From an uncultured Bacillota bacterium (lineage in GTDB: Bacteria; Bacillota; Clostridia; Christensenellales; UBA1242), in assembly GCA_949296805.1 (NCBI GenBank), contig CASFPO010000002.1, forward strand, positions 1 through 35,128: a stretch of DNA of 35,128 bases, in the 5' to 3' direction. The position numbers were made by a program, and so were the translations under genes. The notes beneath the pieces are model-generated. The model did no database searches. It was not told the origin of the DNA and worked only from the letters and a program-made list of their open reading frames with translations. Of this stretch, positions 1 through 7,886 are shown piece by piece (positions within the stretch are counted from its first letter, which is position 1; each line of letters begins with the position of its first letter).

Positions 1-252
1 CGAATTTGTGTGCTAACGCACACTCATCACATAGTATGTATGACCATCAGTCTCACTCAAATGCGACTTCGTCGCGCTTGGTTCGACTTCAGATAATATA
101 AACTATGTGATGTTAAAATTTTACTATCATAAAATTTTAATAAATTCTATCGAATTTGTGCGTTTCACGCACTCTTCACATAATTTGTATAACCATCAGC
201 CTCACTCTTGCAAGCAAGTTCGGCTTCCGATAATATAATTATACTTTTATGT
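1..252 (+). repeat. Two diverged direct copies of a folded ~110-nt element (copy A 1-112, copy B 151-252)
   Basis: Both copies start with CGAATTTGTG and share the strings ACCATCAGYCTCACTC and GATAATATAA. Between them the sequence differs but the pairing is kept. The first hairpin is GTGTGC/GCACAC (8-13, 18-23) in A and GTGCGT/ACGCAC (158-163, 167-172) in B. The second is GCGAC/GTCGC (63-67, 71-75) in A and CTTGC/GCAAG (207-211, 214-218) in B. An outer helix joins 25-35 to 102-112 in A (11 bp) and, more weakly, 178-183 to 247-252 in B. An A/T hairpin (AAAATTTTA at about 116-124 with its complement near 130-138) lies between the copies. No open frame runs through. This could be a repeated small RNA or a palindromic mobile repeat; the transcribed strand is unknown. 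Confidence 0.6.
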
Positions 253-600
253 AAAACTATAGTCAAATGTTTTGATAGATTTTTTTACTATAGCACAATA
301 ACTTTAGCAAAACATACACAAGTTCAATCAAAGAGCAAAACTTTATTTATCCCAACTCTTTTTGTATAACAATATGTTTTAAGTATATCAATACTTTATC
401 TTGATGCTATCAAATAATCAAGCCTGCTCCACTTGTAAATTTCGCAAATAAAACCCGCTTTTACTTAGAATCAATTTGCCACGAGATAGCATACCTTCCA
501 ACAAAAAAGCAAAAACTACTATATATAGTAAGTAGTATGTGCATAATACATACTATTTATTATTTTTAAAAATTTTTTACGCATAGTATAAGCAAATCGT
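253..600. other. Non-coding stretch upstream of the recombinase gene
   Basis: I see no plausible gene here. It is very AT-rich. The only clear structure is a perfect hairpin with arms TAGTATGT (533-540) and ACATACTA (548-555) and a 7-nt loop. It lies about 45 nt upstream of the -35 box of the recombinase gene and could be an operator, or the terminator of something now lost. Confidence 0.5.
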
Positions 601-629
601 TTGCAAAAAATTAAGCTTTTTGATATAAT
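601..629 (+). promoter_or_regulatory. Sigma-A promoter of the recombinase gene, apparently leaderless
   Basis: TTGCAA (601-606), a 17-nt spacer and TATAAT (624-629). The ATG at 636 starts seven bases after the end of the -10 box, where transcription itself should begin, and no Shine-Dalgarno sequence precedes it. Confidence 0.65.
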
Positions 630-635
630 CAAATT

Positions 636-1682
636 ATGAAAAAAATTAATTTTTACGAAAAAAGAGATTTACAGCTACGTTTAAAGATGTCTAAATATAC
701 AGAAAGACTCCCCGACTACTGTCTAGACTTTTTTATTGGAATTGAAAATAACACCTCATCACTTACAAGATATAACTATGCAATGGATGTATTTATATTT
801 TATAACTATCTTGCAAATTTTAAATTTCATAAAAAAGAGAGCGAAATCACTTTATCAGACCTTAACAGCTTAAAATCGAGAGATTTTGAACAATATTTAT
901 CTTACCTATCGTTCTATGAGTTAGATGGAAAGCATTATAAAAATGATGAAAGAGGTAAAGCACGTAAACTTGCCTCAATTAGAAGTTTTTTTAAATACCT
1001 TTTTAATCATGATATGATAAATTCAAATGTTACGAGCAAAATTGAAACCCCTAAATTGCACAACAAAGAAATAATTAGGCTTGAGCAGGATGAAGTTAAA
1101 AGATTGATGGAGACCATAGAAAATCCAACCGAGTTTTCTAATCATCAAAAGGAATATAATAAACGCACCTTTGAGCGAGATAATGCAATAGTTACGCTAT
1201 TTTTAGGCACTGGAATTCGTATCTCTGAACTTGTTGGACTAAATATTGAAAGTTTTGATTTTAGACAAAATGCATTTTTAGTGACTAGAAAAGGCGGAAA
1301 TCAAACAACACTATATTTTTCTAAAGAAGTTGCAAGAGCATTAAAGGTATGGCTTGAAAAAAGAGCCACCTTAAATTTACCAGAGGATGAAAACGCTATG
1401 TTTATTTCCCTGCAAAACAAGCGGATTTCTATAAGAGCGGTTGAAAACTTAGTCAAGAAGTATGCAAAAATCGCCTCCCCTCTCAAAAAGATTTCCCCTC
1501 ATAAACTTAGAAGTACTTTTGGTACTAACCTATATAAACAAACGAGGGATATATATATTGTTGCAGACGTTTTAGGACATAAAGATGTTAACACTACTCG
1601 TAAGCATTATGCGGCAATTAGTGAGGATATGAGAAAAAATGTAGCAGAAAAAATAAAAATTAATGATGAATTGGATGAATAA
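636..1682 (+). CDS. Tyrosine recombinase, XerC/XerD-like
   Basis: A site-specific recombinase that cuts and rejoins DNA through a 3'-phosphotyrosine link. The N-terminal part (about 25-140) is a SAM-like core-binding domain. The C-terminal part (about 150-340) has the full catalytic set: R195 in GTGIRISEL, K219, H289 and R292 in HKLR, H315 in LGHKD, and nucleophile Y325. At 348 residues it is somewhat longer than the usual ~300 of XerC/D, partly through an insert near 163-178. No phage or integrative-element genes surround it, so a dimer-resolution (Xer) role is likelier than a mobile-element integrase; which Xer it is cannot be told. The start has no Shine-Dalgarno. The next methionine (M18) has none either, so the leaderless start at 636 is kept. 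It converges on spoIVB. Confidence 0.85.
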   Translation: MKKINFYEKRDLQLRLKMSKYTERLPDYCLDFFIGIENNTSSLTRYNYAMDVFIFYNYLANFKFHKKESEITLSDLNSLKSRDFEQYLSYLSFYELDGKHYKNDERGKARKLASIRSFFKYLFNHDMINSNVTSKIETPKLHNKEIIRLEQDEVKRLMETIENPTEFSNHQKEYNKRTFERDNAIVTLFLGTGIRISELVGLNIESFDFRQNAFLVTRKGGNQTTLYFSKEVARALKVWLEKRATLNLPEDENAMFISLQNKRISIRAVENLVKKYAKIASPLKKISPHKLRSTFGTNLYKQTRDIYIVADVLGHKDVNTTRKHYAAISEDMRKNVAEKIKINDELDE

Positions 1683-1738
1683 TATTGGCTATTTTGCACA
1701 TCATAATAGTGTGAAGGAGATATGCTTCACATTTAGTA

Positions 1739-1776
1739 GAAAGAAGTTGAATAGATTTGTTCAACTTCTTTTTATT
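1739..1776 (+). terminator. Rho-independent terminator of the recombinase gene
   Basis: Stem AAGAAGTTGAA / TTCAACTTCTT followed by TTTTATTTT. A weaker hairpin (TGTGAAG/CTTCACA, about 1709-1731) precedes it. Confidence 0.8.
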
Positions 1777-1785
1777 TTGCAAAGC

Positions 1786-1817
1786 AAAAGAGCCAAACAA
1801 TTACATTGGCTCTTTTT
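1786..1817. terminator. Second hairpin terminator between convergent genes, probably bidirectional
   Basis: Arms AAAAGAGCCAA (1786-1796) and TTGGCTCTTTT (1806-1816). A T-run follows on the plus strand and TTTTGCTTT follows on the minus strand, so it can end spoIVB transcription as well. Confidence 0.75.
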
Positions 1818-1864
1818 AACTAACTGATTATAACATTTAAAAATCATTTTAATTATACTTCTTA

Positions 1865-3076
1865 TTAATCGTCAAACTGCTCAAGCATCCAATCACTATA
1901 TACTGCATAGCCTTTAGTCGAATCAGACAAAAACACATGCGTTACCGCCCCTACCAATTTGCCATTTTGTAAAATGGGAGAACCGCTCATCCCTTGCACT
2001 ATTCCTCCTGTTAGATTTAACAATCTTTCGTCAGTCACTCTAAAAACCATACTTTTATCACTAGATTTAGTTTGGTAGCTCGCTTTTATTATTTCTATCT
2101 CATATTCTTCTTGAATTCCGCTTACACTTGACACTAATGTAGCCTTACCCGGCCTTACGCTTAGCCTACCTCCAATATCTACACATCGATTGGTATCAAA
2201 AAGCCCATCACTTTCTGTAATGTTGCCAAAAATACCATATGGCGTATTTTTTTCTATCGTTCCTTTGGAGTTTTTTTGCACAAACACCCCCCTTAACTCT
2301 CCAGGATTATTTTTTTGCCCTTTATGAATTCCAATAAGGTTGCAATCATAGATATTTCCAGATGTTATAGGCACAATTGTATTGCTGTTACTATTTGTAA
2401 TGGGATGACCTAAAGCTCCATAATCGCCATTTTTCTTAACAAAGGTCAAAGTGCCAATACCAGAAAGTTCGTTTCTTGCCCAGACACCCAGTTTATATTT
2501 ATTGGTCTTATCTTTTAATAGATTTACATTGACTACTTTGCTTTTATTATCTCTTATAATTTCCACTTCTGCCGTATCTACATAATTAAAATTTAAAGCA
2601 GTTTCTATATCATCCACACTCTTTATTTCTACATCATTAACTTTTTTTATAATGTCTCCACTTTGAAGACTTGCGTTTTTTATAATTTCATTATCGCCCG
2701 TATTTACAATAATATCACTAATAACAACAGCACCGTCAGTATTAACTGACAGTCCTAGAGGAGAACCTCCAACATAGACTTCCTCTTCTGGTAAAATCTT
2801 AACTCCCAACTTTCTAATAGGAATAAATCCAAACAGCTTAAATATAACAGTGCCATCTTGCTTAAAATTATTACTGGTCTCTAGCTCATCCGTTTGTAAA
2901 GACAATGAAATAAACTTTCCAAAATTACCTTCCTTATTGGCTCTTTCTATCTCTTGATAGTCGGTATAGAAGTTATTGTCTAATTGATAAATTCTTAAAA
3001 TATTAATATTAAATATAAACAAATTTATAAGCGCAATCAATACTACAAAAAATATAAGCTTTTTATTTTTCTGCAT
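1865..3076 (-). CDS. spoIVB: SpoIVB-like stage IV sporulation serine peptidase (family S55)
   Basis: SpoIVB is secreted from the forespore into the intermembrane space, where in Bacillus it cleaves SpoIVFA and so triggers pro-sigma-K processing. This protein has an N-terminal membrane anchor (about 7-27), a PDZ domain (about 100-190) and the S55 peptidase domain. The catalytic residues are visible: H224 in GALGHP, D349 in VTDER and S364 in GMSGSPI. The D-to-S spacing of 15 and the overall length of 403 fit the Bacillus protein. A strong AGGAGG sits 5 nt before the ATG. It follows recN as in Bacillus, but a terminator separates the two, so it may have its own promoter inside the end of recN. 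spo0A, the usual next gene, is absent; a convergent recombinase gene is there instead. Confidence 0.9.
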   Translation of the reverse strand: MQKNKKLIFFVVLIALINLFIFNINILRIYQLDNNFYTDYQEIERANKEGNFGKFISLSLQTDELETSNNFKQDGTVIFKLFGFIPIRKLGVKILPEEEVYVGGSPLGLSVNTDGAVVISDIIVNTGDNEIIKNASLQSGDIIKKVNDVEIKSVDDIETALNFNYVDTAEVEIIRDNKSKVVNVNLLKDKTNKYKLGVWARNELSGIGTLTFVKKNGDYGALGHPITNSNSNTIVPITSGNIYDCNLIGIHKGQKNNPGELRGVFVQKNSKGTIEKNTPYGIFGNITESDGLFDTNRCVDIGGRLSVRPGKATLVSSVSGIQEEYEIEIIKASYQTKSSDKSMVFRVTDERLLNLTGGIVQGMSGSPILQNGKLVGAVTHVFLSDSTKGYAVYSDWMLEQFDD

Positions 3077-3090
3077 ATTTCCTCCTAAGA

Positions 3091-3122
3091 TAAAAAATAG
3101 ACTAATTTTTAATTAGTCTATT
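3091..3122 (-). terminator. Terminator of argR-recN
   Basis: Arms AATAGACTAA (96-105 of this kilobase) and TTAGTCTATT (113-122), followed on the minus strand by TTTTTTA. It lies only about 14 nt before the spoIVB ribosome binding site. Confidence 0.75.
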
Positions 3123-3141
3123 CATTTATGATATTTTTATA

Positions 3142-4806
3142 CTATTTCTTTCCAGCATTAAATCTCATCTCTTTTGCATGCTGGATTGCTATATCACTAA
3201 CCTTATCGCCTCCTATCATCTTGGCAATACCATAAATTATCTCCTGCCCCTCTAACTGTTTTACACACGTTATGGTTGTATTATTACTCTCTTGTTTGCT
3301 AACATTATAAAAACTATCTCCATAGCATGCTACCTGTGATAGATGTGTGATGCAAAGTACTTGCGAGTGGCTTGCAAGTTGGCTTAATTTTTGACCTACA
3401 ATATTTCCAGTCTCTCCACTTATACCAGCGTCTATTTCATCAAAAATTAGTGTTTGAGGCGTACTTGTTTCAGCAAAAATACTTTTTACTGCAAGCATAA
3501 ATCTGCTAAGTTCTCCACCAGACGCAGTTTTGGAAAGCGCCTTTAACTCTTGCCCTTTATTAGCAGAAAATATAAATTCCACCAAATCTTGTCCGTCTTG
3601 TGAAATTTCTTCCGTTTTATCAAACTTGATATCAAACAAAGCAGATTTCATTCCAAGTTCTCTAAGCTCTTTTGTGATTGCAGTAGTTATTTCATTTGCC
3701 ACTTCTTTACGAGCAGTTGTTAAATTATTTGCAAGTTCCTTTAGCTTTTCAAGTATCAACTGTTTTTCTTTTTCAAGTTTATCAAGAATAATTTCGCTAT
3801 TTTCTAGCTCTTCATATCGTGTAACAGCATCAGCTAGATACTCCAAAACCTTTTCTACACTGCCACCATATTTTTTCATTAAAGACTTTAATAAATCATA
3901 CCTTCTATCAAGCTTCTCGTATTCAAGTGAATCAAAGTCAGCTTCCGATTTTAAATTAGCCAGCGTTTGACAGATATCCTCAATTTCATATCTAGCACTA
4001 TCAAGCCTTTGTTTACACTCCTCAATAGTACCAATATCAGTTAAAGAAGATAAATAACTAGAAGCCTGTTGCAAATTATTTACGCACGCATCACTATTTT
4101 CTGTCAATAACTCTTCGCACAAAGATACTGTTTGGTAAATTTTCTCAGCGTTATTTAAAAACTTTAGTCGGTCAGAAACCTCTTCATCTTCGCCGACAAC
4201 TAGATTAGCGTCCTTGATTTCATTAATTTGATATTCAAGAAGGGCTTTAGTTCGCTCCCGCTCAAAAGCATTTCCACCCAAAGCTTTAATTTTATTTTCA
4301 ATCTCTTTATAAGCGAAATATTTTTCCCTTAAGCTATCCTTTATAGCCTTTATTTTATTTCCGCCATATTTATCCAGCATAATAATATGATTTTTAACTT
4401 TAAGCAAATCTATACTTTCATGCTGGCTATAGCTATTTACTAAAATTTCTCCTACTTCCTTTAGCACACTTTGAGAAGTTGGCAAACCATTTATTCTAAT
4501 AATAGACTTGCCATCAATCAAATATGTACGAGATATAGCAATTTCAGTTTCGTCAATTCCAAGAGCTTGAAGCTGTTGTAAGGCATTATTATGGATATCT
4601 GTAAACAAAGCATCAACACGCATAGCAGTCTCTCCACTTCTAAGAAGTGTTTTATCTAGTTTATAGCCCAGAACAAAATTTAGTGCATCAAAAATAATAC
4701 TTTTCCCTGCACCAGTTTCGCCCAAAAGTATATTCAACCCTTCTTTAAAATCTATATTGATAGAAGAAATTAATGCAACATTTTTTATTGATAACGATTG
4801 AAGCAT
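3142..4806 (-). CDS. recN: DNA repair protein RecN
   Basis: An SMC-like ATPase that binds double-strand breaks and helps hold DNA ends together during recombinational repair. The N-terminal head has Walker A GETGAGKS (29-36). The middle (about 150-370) is rich in Glu/Lys/Leu coiled coil. The C-terminal head has the ABC signature SGGEL (429-433) and Walker B LIFDE (453-457). Length 554 is typical. An AAAGGA box lies 6-7 nt before the ATG, and only 11 nt separate it from argR, so the two are cotranscribed. The argR-recN-spoIVB order is the standard Firmicutes arrangement. Confidence 0.95.
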   Translation of the reverse strand: MLQSLSIKNVALISSINIDFKEGLNILLGETGAGKSIIFDALNFVLGYKLDKTLLRSGETAMRVDALFTDIHNNALQQLQALGIDETEIAISRTYLIDGKSIIRINGLPTSQSVLKEVGEILVNSYSQHESIDLLKVKNHIIMLDKYGGNKIKAIKDSLREKYFAYKEIENKIKALGGNAFERERTKALLEYQINEIKDANLVVGEDEEVSDRLKFLNNAEKIYQTVSLCEELLTENSDACVNNLQQASSYLSSLTDIGTIEECKQRLDSARYEIEDICQTLANLKSEADFDSLEYEKLDRRYDLLKSLMKKYGGSVEKVLEYLADAVTRYEELENSEIILDKLEKEKQLILEKLKELANNLTTARKEVANEITTAITKELRELGMKSALFDIKFDKTEEISQDGQDLVEFIFSANKGQELKALSKTASGGELSRFMLAVKSIFAETSTPQTLIFDEIDAGISGETGNIVGQKLSQLASHSQVLCITHLSQVACYGDSFYNVSKQESNNTTITCVKQLEGQEIIYGIAKMIGGDKVSDIAIQHAKEMRFNAGKK

Positions 4807-4817
4807 ATCAAATCCTT

Positions 4818-5270
4818 TTAATTTAACATATCATTTAATGTAACAACTGCTTGGCTTGCCAATGTGGTAGTAGGGAAAATAAGCATTACGGTGTCATCTC
4901 CGTTAACAGCTCCCATCAATTCAGTAATATTTAATTTGTCTACAAAACTTGATAGCCCAGAGCCCAAACCTTTCATAGTTTTGATAACGACAAGATTCAT
5001 TGCAACTTTAACAGATATAACAGATTCTTTAAAAATGGTTATGTATTTGTTTGATATAACTTGTTCATCAGAGCCAACAAAACAATATTTATACTTGCCA
5101 GTACTTGATAATATTTTAGTAAGCCCAAGCTCCTTTATATCTCTTGAAATAGTTGCTTGAGTAATATCAAAGTTTGCATTTCTAAGCTCTCTTGCAAGTT
5201 CATCTTGAGTCTCAATCTCTTTAATTGATATCAATTCCAATATTTTGGATTGTCTTGCACTTCTTGCCAT
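4818..5270 (-). CDS. argR: Arginine repressor ArgR/AhrC
   Basis: A hexameric, arginine-dependent regulator of arginine biosynthesis and catabolism genes. The N-terminal winged helix (1-70) contains the recognition element TISRDIKELGL. The C-terminal oligomerisation and arginine-binding domain (about 80-150) contains MKGLGSGLSSFVD and the conserved GDDT. Length 150 is normal. AAGGAG lies 6 nt before the ATG. It is the first gene of argR-recN. Its own leader carries an inverted repeat resembling an ARG box, so autoregulation is likely. No arginine biosynthesis genes occur in this window. Confidence 0.93.
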   Translation of the reverse strand: MARSARQSKILELISIKEIETQDELARELRNANFDITQATISRDIKELGLTKILSSTGKYKYCFVGSDEQVISNKYITIFKESVISVKVAMNLVVIKTMKGLGSGLSSFVDKLNITELMGAVNGDDTVMLIFPTTTLASQAVVTLNDMLN

Positions 5271-5286
5271 TATTTTCTCCTTAACG

Positions 5287-5317
5287 GCTGTAGCCCTTTA
5301 TTTATAAGGTCTACAGC
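5287..5317 (-). promoter_or_regulatory. Leader hairpin upstream of the argR ribosome binding site
   Basis: Stem GCTGTAG/CTACAGC extended by CCTT/AAGG with one unpaired base on each side. It ends 9-10 nt before AAGGAG. It has no T-run and lies in the 5' untranslated region, so it may affect translation or mRNA stability rather than terminate. Confidence 0.5.
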
Positions 5318-5322
5318 AATTT

Positions 5323-5350
5323 TGAATATTTATAAATTTATAGATATTCA
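5323..5350 (-). promoter_or_regulatory. Probable ARG-box operator in the argR leader
   Basis: Inverted repeat TGAATAT (5323-5329) / ATATTCA (5344-5350), close to the TGAATA/TATTCA half sites of ArgR operators. It sits just downstream of the predicted start point, where a bound repressor would block transcription. Confidence 0.5.
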
Positions 5351-5363
5351 CTCATTTTTGATT

Positions 5364-5392
5364 ATTATACATCATTTTTTATAATTATGCAA
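5364..5392 (-). promoter_or_regulatory. Sigma-A promoter of argR-recN
   Basis: On the minus strand TTGCAT (5392-5387), a 17-nt spacer and TATAAT (5369-5364). The predicted start point is near 5357, leaving a leader of about 85 nt. Confidence 0.7.
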
Positions 5393-5565
5393 GCGATTTT
5401 TGTATATTTATGCACTCATTTTTAATATATATTGCATAAAATGAATGATTATAAGTAGTCCATTTATAAAAATTCTTGCTTATGCATAATATGGTTGCAT
5501 AAGCCCAAAACTTACACTATTATCAAGTTGTCAAAATGTTGATAAGACAAAGCAATAAAATTGCC
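5393..5565. other. Non-coding DNA between thiI and argR with several inverted repeats
   Basis: No gene is visible. It holds TTATGCA near 5408, TGCATAA near 5434, a perfect hairpin GCTTATGCA (5478-5486) / TGCATAAGC (5496-5504), and TTATCAA/TTGATAA (5520-5526, 5539-5545). The TTATGCA repeats could be further regulator sites for the argR promoter. Confidence 0.45.
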
Positions 5566-5596
5566 ATAAAAAAAAAGAAGGATACTCTCCTTCTTT
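5566..5596 (-). terminator. Terminator of the pheS-pheT-iscS-thiI operon
   Basis: Read on the minus strand, the stem AAAGAAGGA / TCCTTCTTT (5596-5588, 5582-5574) is followed by a long T-run (5573-5568). It lies 18 nt past the thiI stop. Confidence 0.85.
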
Positions 5597-5613
5597 AACT
5601 TTAACTATAAAAA

Positions 5614-6774
5614 TTAATTTTTATTTATGAGAACAACCTCTTCGGTAGTTATACACTCATCTACTAGAGAATTGATATTAAGATAGGACTCTTCACTCTC
5701 TGCCTGTCTTATGGTTGGTTTAATGACTGGGTTTTTAGGTAAAAATACAGTACAACAATCTTCAAAAGGCAGTATAGATGTTTCATAGGTATTGATATTT
5801 TTTGATATAGCTATTATCTCCTCTTTATCCATAGCAATGCAAGGTCTAAAGATAGGCAAGTTATCCACCACACTGCCAGTGACCGTCATACTTTGCATTG
5901 TTTGGCTTGCCACCTGCCCAAGACTTTCTCCAGTAATAATTGCACCCAAATTATTGGCAATGCAGATTTTCTCGGCTACCCTCATCATAATTCTTCTCAT
6001 AATAGTGATCATATACTCACTCTTGCATCGTTTATGAATTTCCTCTTGAACTTTAGTAAAGGACACTATGTGTAACTTTATCTCTCCCACATAATTGCAA
6101 AGTAGCTGTGCTAGCTTTATTACCTTATCTTTTGCCTGAGTTGAAGTGTATGGATAACTATGAAAATGCAGTGCCTCTAACCTCATCCCCCTTTTTGCCA
6201 TCAAATATCCTGCTACTGGGCTATCTATCCCTCCCGACAAAAGTAGCAAGCCATTTCCAGCCGTACCAAGAGGAAGCCCGCCTTGACATTTTATGACCTC
6301 ATCAAAAATATATGCTTTATGGTTAAGTCTAATGTCAACATAAATTTCTTTTTGAGGATTATATAAATCTACGCTACTCCCTACATTCTGATTAAGCAAA
6401 AGTTCGCCAAGGCCTCTTGCAAGCTCCATTGACGAGAGAGGAAAAGTCTTATCAGCCCTTTTAACAAACACCTTAAAACTTTGTCTTCCTATCTTTATTT
6501 GCGAAACGACCTCTTTTATTTTATCAAGCTGAGCATCGACCTCTATTGCTGGAGACAAACTATAAAGCCCAAACACTTTTTTTAATTTTTCTATTATTTC
6601 ATCTTGTCTGTTTTCGTCATAATTTGATATTACATACCTGCCAAAAGTTTTTGAAAAGGTAAATTGCTCATCTTTTAGCATAGTTTTTATATTTTGGATT
6701 AAAGTATTTTCAAATACATTTCTATTATTGCCTTTTAAATACAATTCGCCAAATCTTAGTAACAAAACTTTCAT
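5614..6774 (-). CDS. thiI: tRNA 4-thiouridine synthetase ThiI
   Basis: Adenylates U8 of tRNA and transfers sulfur to give 4-thiouridine; in many bacteria it also supplies sulfur for the thiamine thiazole ring. It has an N-terminal ferredoxin-like and THUMP region (about 1-165) and a PP-loop AANH domain with SGGIDS (180-185). There is no C-terminal rhodanese domain, as in Bacillus ThiI, so sulfur must come directly from a partner desulfurase. The start at 6774 is preferred to an in-frame ATG five codons upstream, because GGGAGA lies 7-8 nt before it and the ATG overlaps the iscS stop as ATGA. That coupling, as in Bacillus nifZ-thiI, identifies iscS as the donor. Length 386. Confidence 0.93.
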   Translation of the reverse strand: MKVLLLRFGELYLKGNNRNVFENTLIQNIKTMLKDEQFTFSKTFGRYVISNYDENRQDEIIEKLKKVFGLYSLSPAIEVDAQLDKIKEVVSQIKIGRQSFKVFVKRADKTFPLSSMELARGLGELLLNQNVGSSVDLYNPQKEIYVDIRLNHKAYIFDEVIKCQGGLPLGTAGNGLLLLSGGIDSPVAGYLMAKRGMRLEALHFHSYPYTSTQAKDKVIKLAQLLCNYVGEIKLHIVSFTKVQEEIHKRCKSEYMITIMRRIMMRVAEKICIANNLGAIITGESLGQVASQTMQSMTVTGSVVDNLPIFRPCIAMDKEEIIAISKNINTYETSILPFEDCCTVFLPKNPVIKPTIRQAESEESYLNINSLVDECITTEEVVLINKN

Positions 6775-7886
6775 TTTACGTTCTCCCATATTCTGTTATA
6801 TACCTCTACAAGCTTTTTCCCTGCGTCTTTTACTTCTTCTACCTTTAAATCCCCTATAAAAGAAATTCTTATATGCGATTTTATTTGGTTTATATCATAA
6901 CCCATACTATTTAGCACGCGATTTCCTGCTTTTTTGGTAGAACAAGCACTGCCAATGCCAACCAATATACCCTCATCTTGCAAAGCTCTCATAATCGTCT
7001 CTCCATTCACGCCTTGTAAATTAAGTCCAAGGATATACGGACTTTCTCCCTCAAGAATTGTTATTTTTAAATCTTTAGAAACTTCTTTAACAAATTCTTC
7101 TTTTAATTTTTCTACCTTAATATAATTTGCTTGCGTGTCATAATTGTCAATAGCATAACCCATCGCCATTATACCGCCTACATTTTCTGTGCCAGAGCGA
7201 TACCCACCTTCTTGCCCGCCTCCAAAAGTTATATTTTTTAGTGAGGAGGTATTTTTCACATACAAAGCTCCAACTCCTTTTGGCCCACAGAATTTATGAG
7301 CAGAGATTGTATAAAGGTCAACATTATATTCAGATAGATTATACTCAAGCTTACAAAAAGCCTGCACTCCATCTACGTGAAAAAGTGCTTTTGGGCATTT
7401 TTGTTGTCTTATTTCATCAATCAGTTTAAGGTTATTTATTGCACCAGTTTCATTGCTAACGTGCATAGTAGAAATAAGGCGTGTTCTTTCATTAAGGCAA
7501 TTAAGTAATTGGTCATAATCTACTTGCCCATCTTTACGCAAACCAATAAAGTGAACTATATAGCCTTGGCTTTCCAGCTCTTTTGCCACATTATAAACAC
7601 TTGGATGCTCGCCTTCAGAGAATACATATTCCCACTTACCATTTCTTTTACTTCCAAAGATGGCGATATTGTTGCTTTCTGTCGCTCCACTAGTGAAAAT
7701 TACACTACCTTTTACACCTAATTTTTTTAGTATTTTTTCTCTAGCCTCATCTATATCTTTGCTAACTTTAATAGCCTCGTCATAGCCAGCTGAAGGATTA
7801 AAAAAAGTTTGGCAGGCGTATTTTTCATATACAGCTACCGCACCTTTAAACATTTTTGTTGTCGCAGCATTGTCAAGATAGATCAT
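6771..7886 (-). CDS. Cysteine desulfurase, IscS/NifS class, dedicated to ThiI
   Basis: A PLP enzyme that takes sulfur from cysteine as a protein persulfide. Visible are H94 in GEHPS (stacks on PLP), D172, the PLP lysine K198 in SAHKFCGPKG, and the persulfide cysteine C315 in GSACST on a mobile loop, as in class I enzymes. Length 371 is usual. Its start overlaps the pheT stop (ATGA), and its stop overlaps the thiI start in the same way. The position indicates a Bacillus NifZ-like donor for tRNA thiolation rather than an isc operon enzyme; no iscU or other Fe-S assembly genes are near. A second, class II-like desulfurase lies at 26284-27417. Confidence 0.92.
   Translation of the reverse strand: MIYLDNAATTKMFKGAVAVYEKYACQTFFNPSAGYDEAIKVSKDIDEAREKILKKLGVKGSVIFTSGATESNNIAIFGSKRNGKWEYVFSEGEHPSVYNVAKELESQGYIVHFIGLRKDGQVDYDQLLNCLNERTRLISTMHVSNETGAINNLKLIDEIRQQKCPKALFHVDGVQAFCKLEYNLSEYNVDLYTISAHKFCGPKGVGALYVKNTSSLKNITFGGGQEGGYRSGTENVGGIMAMGYAIDNYDTQANYIKVEKLKEEFVKEVSKDLKITILEGESPYILGLNLQGVNGETIMRALQDEGILVGIGSACSTKKAGNRVLNSMGYDINQIKSHIRISFIGDLKVEEVKDAGKKLVEVYNRIWENVK

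Noticed and set aside
1-252. CRISPR array or integron attC sites
   Set aside because: Only two copies about 150 nt apart with diverged arms, no constant repeat with unique spacers and no cas genes. The core sites expected of attC (RYYYAAC/GTTRRRY) are not seen, so the nearby recombinase is not evidence for an integron.
3530-3970. Plus-strand open frame of 146 codons inside recN
   Set aside because: Ser/Phe-rich translation of the complement of a coiled-coil coding region; no start signal and no recognisable domain.
5520-5545. Spo0A box or replication-initiator site in the thiI-argR gap
   Set aside because: TTGTCAAAA resembles but does not match the TGTCGAA core, and no DnaA-box cluster is present. 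It is better described as simple inverted repeats.
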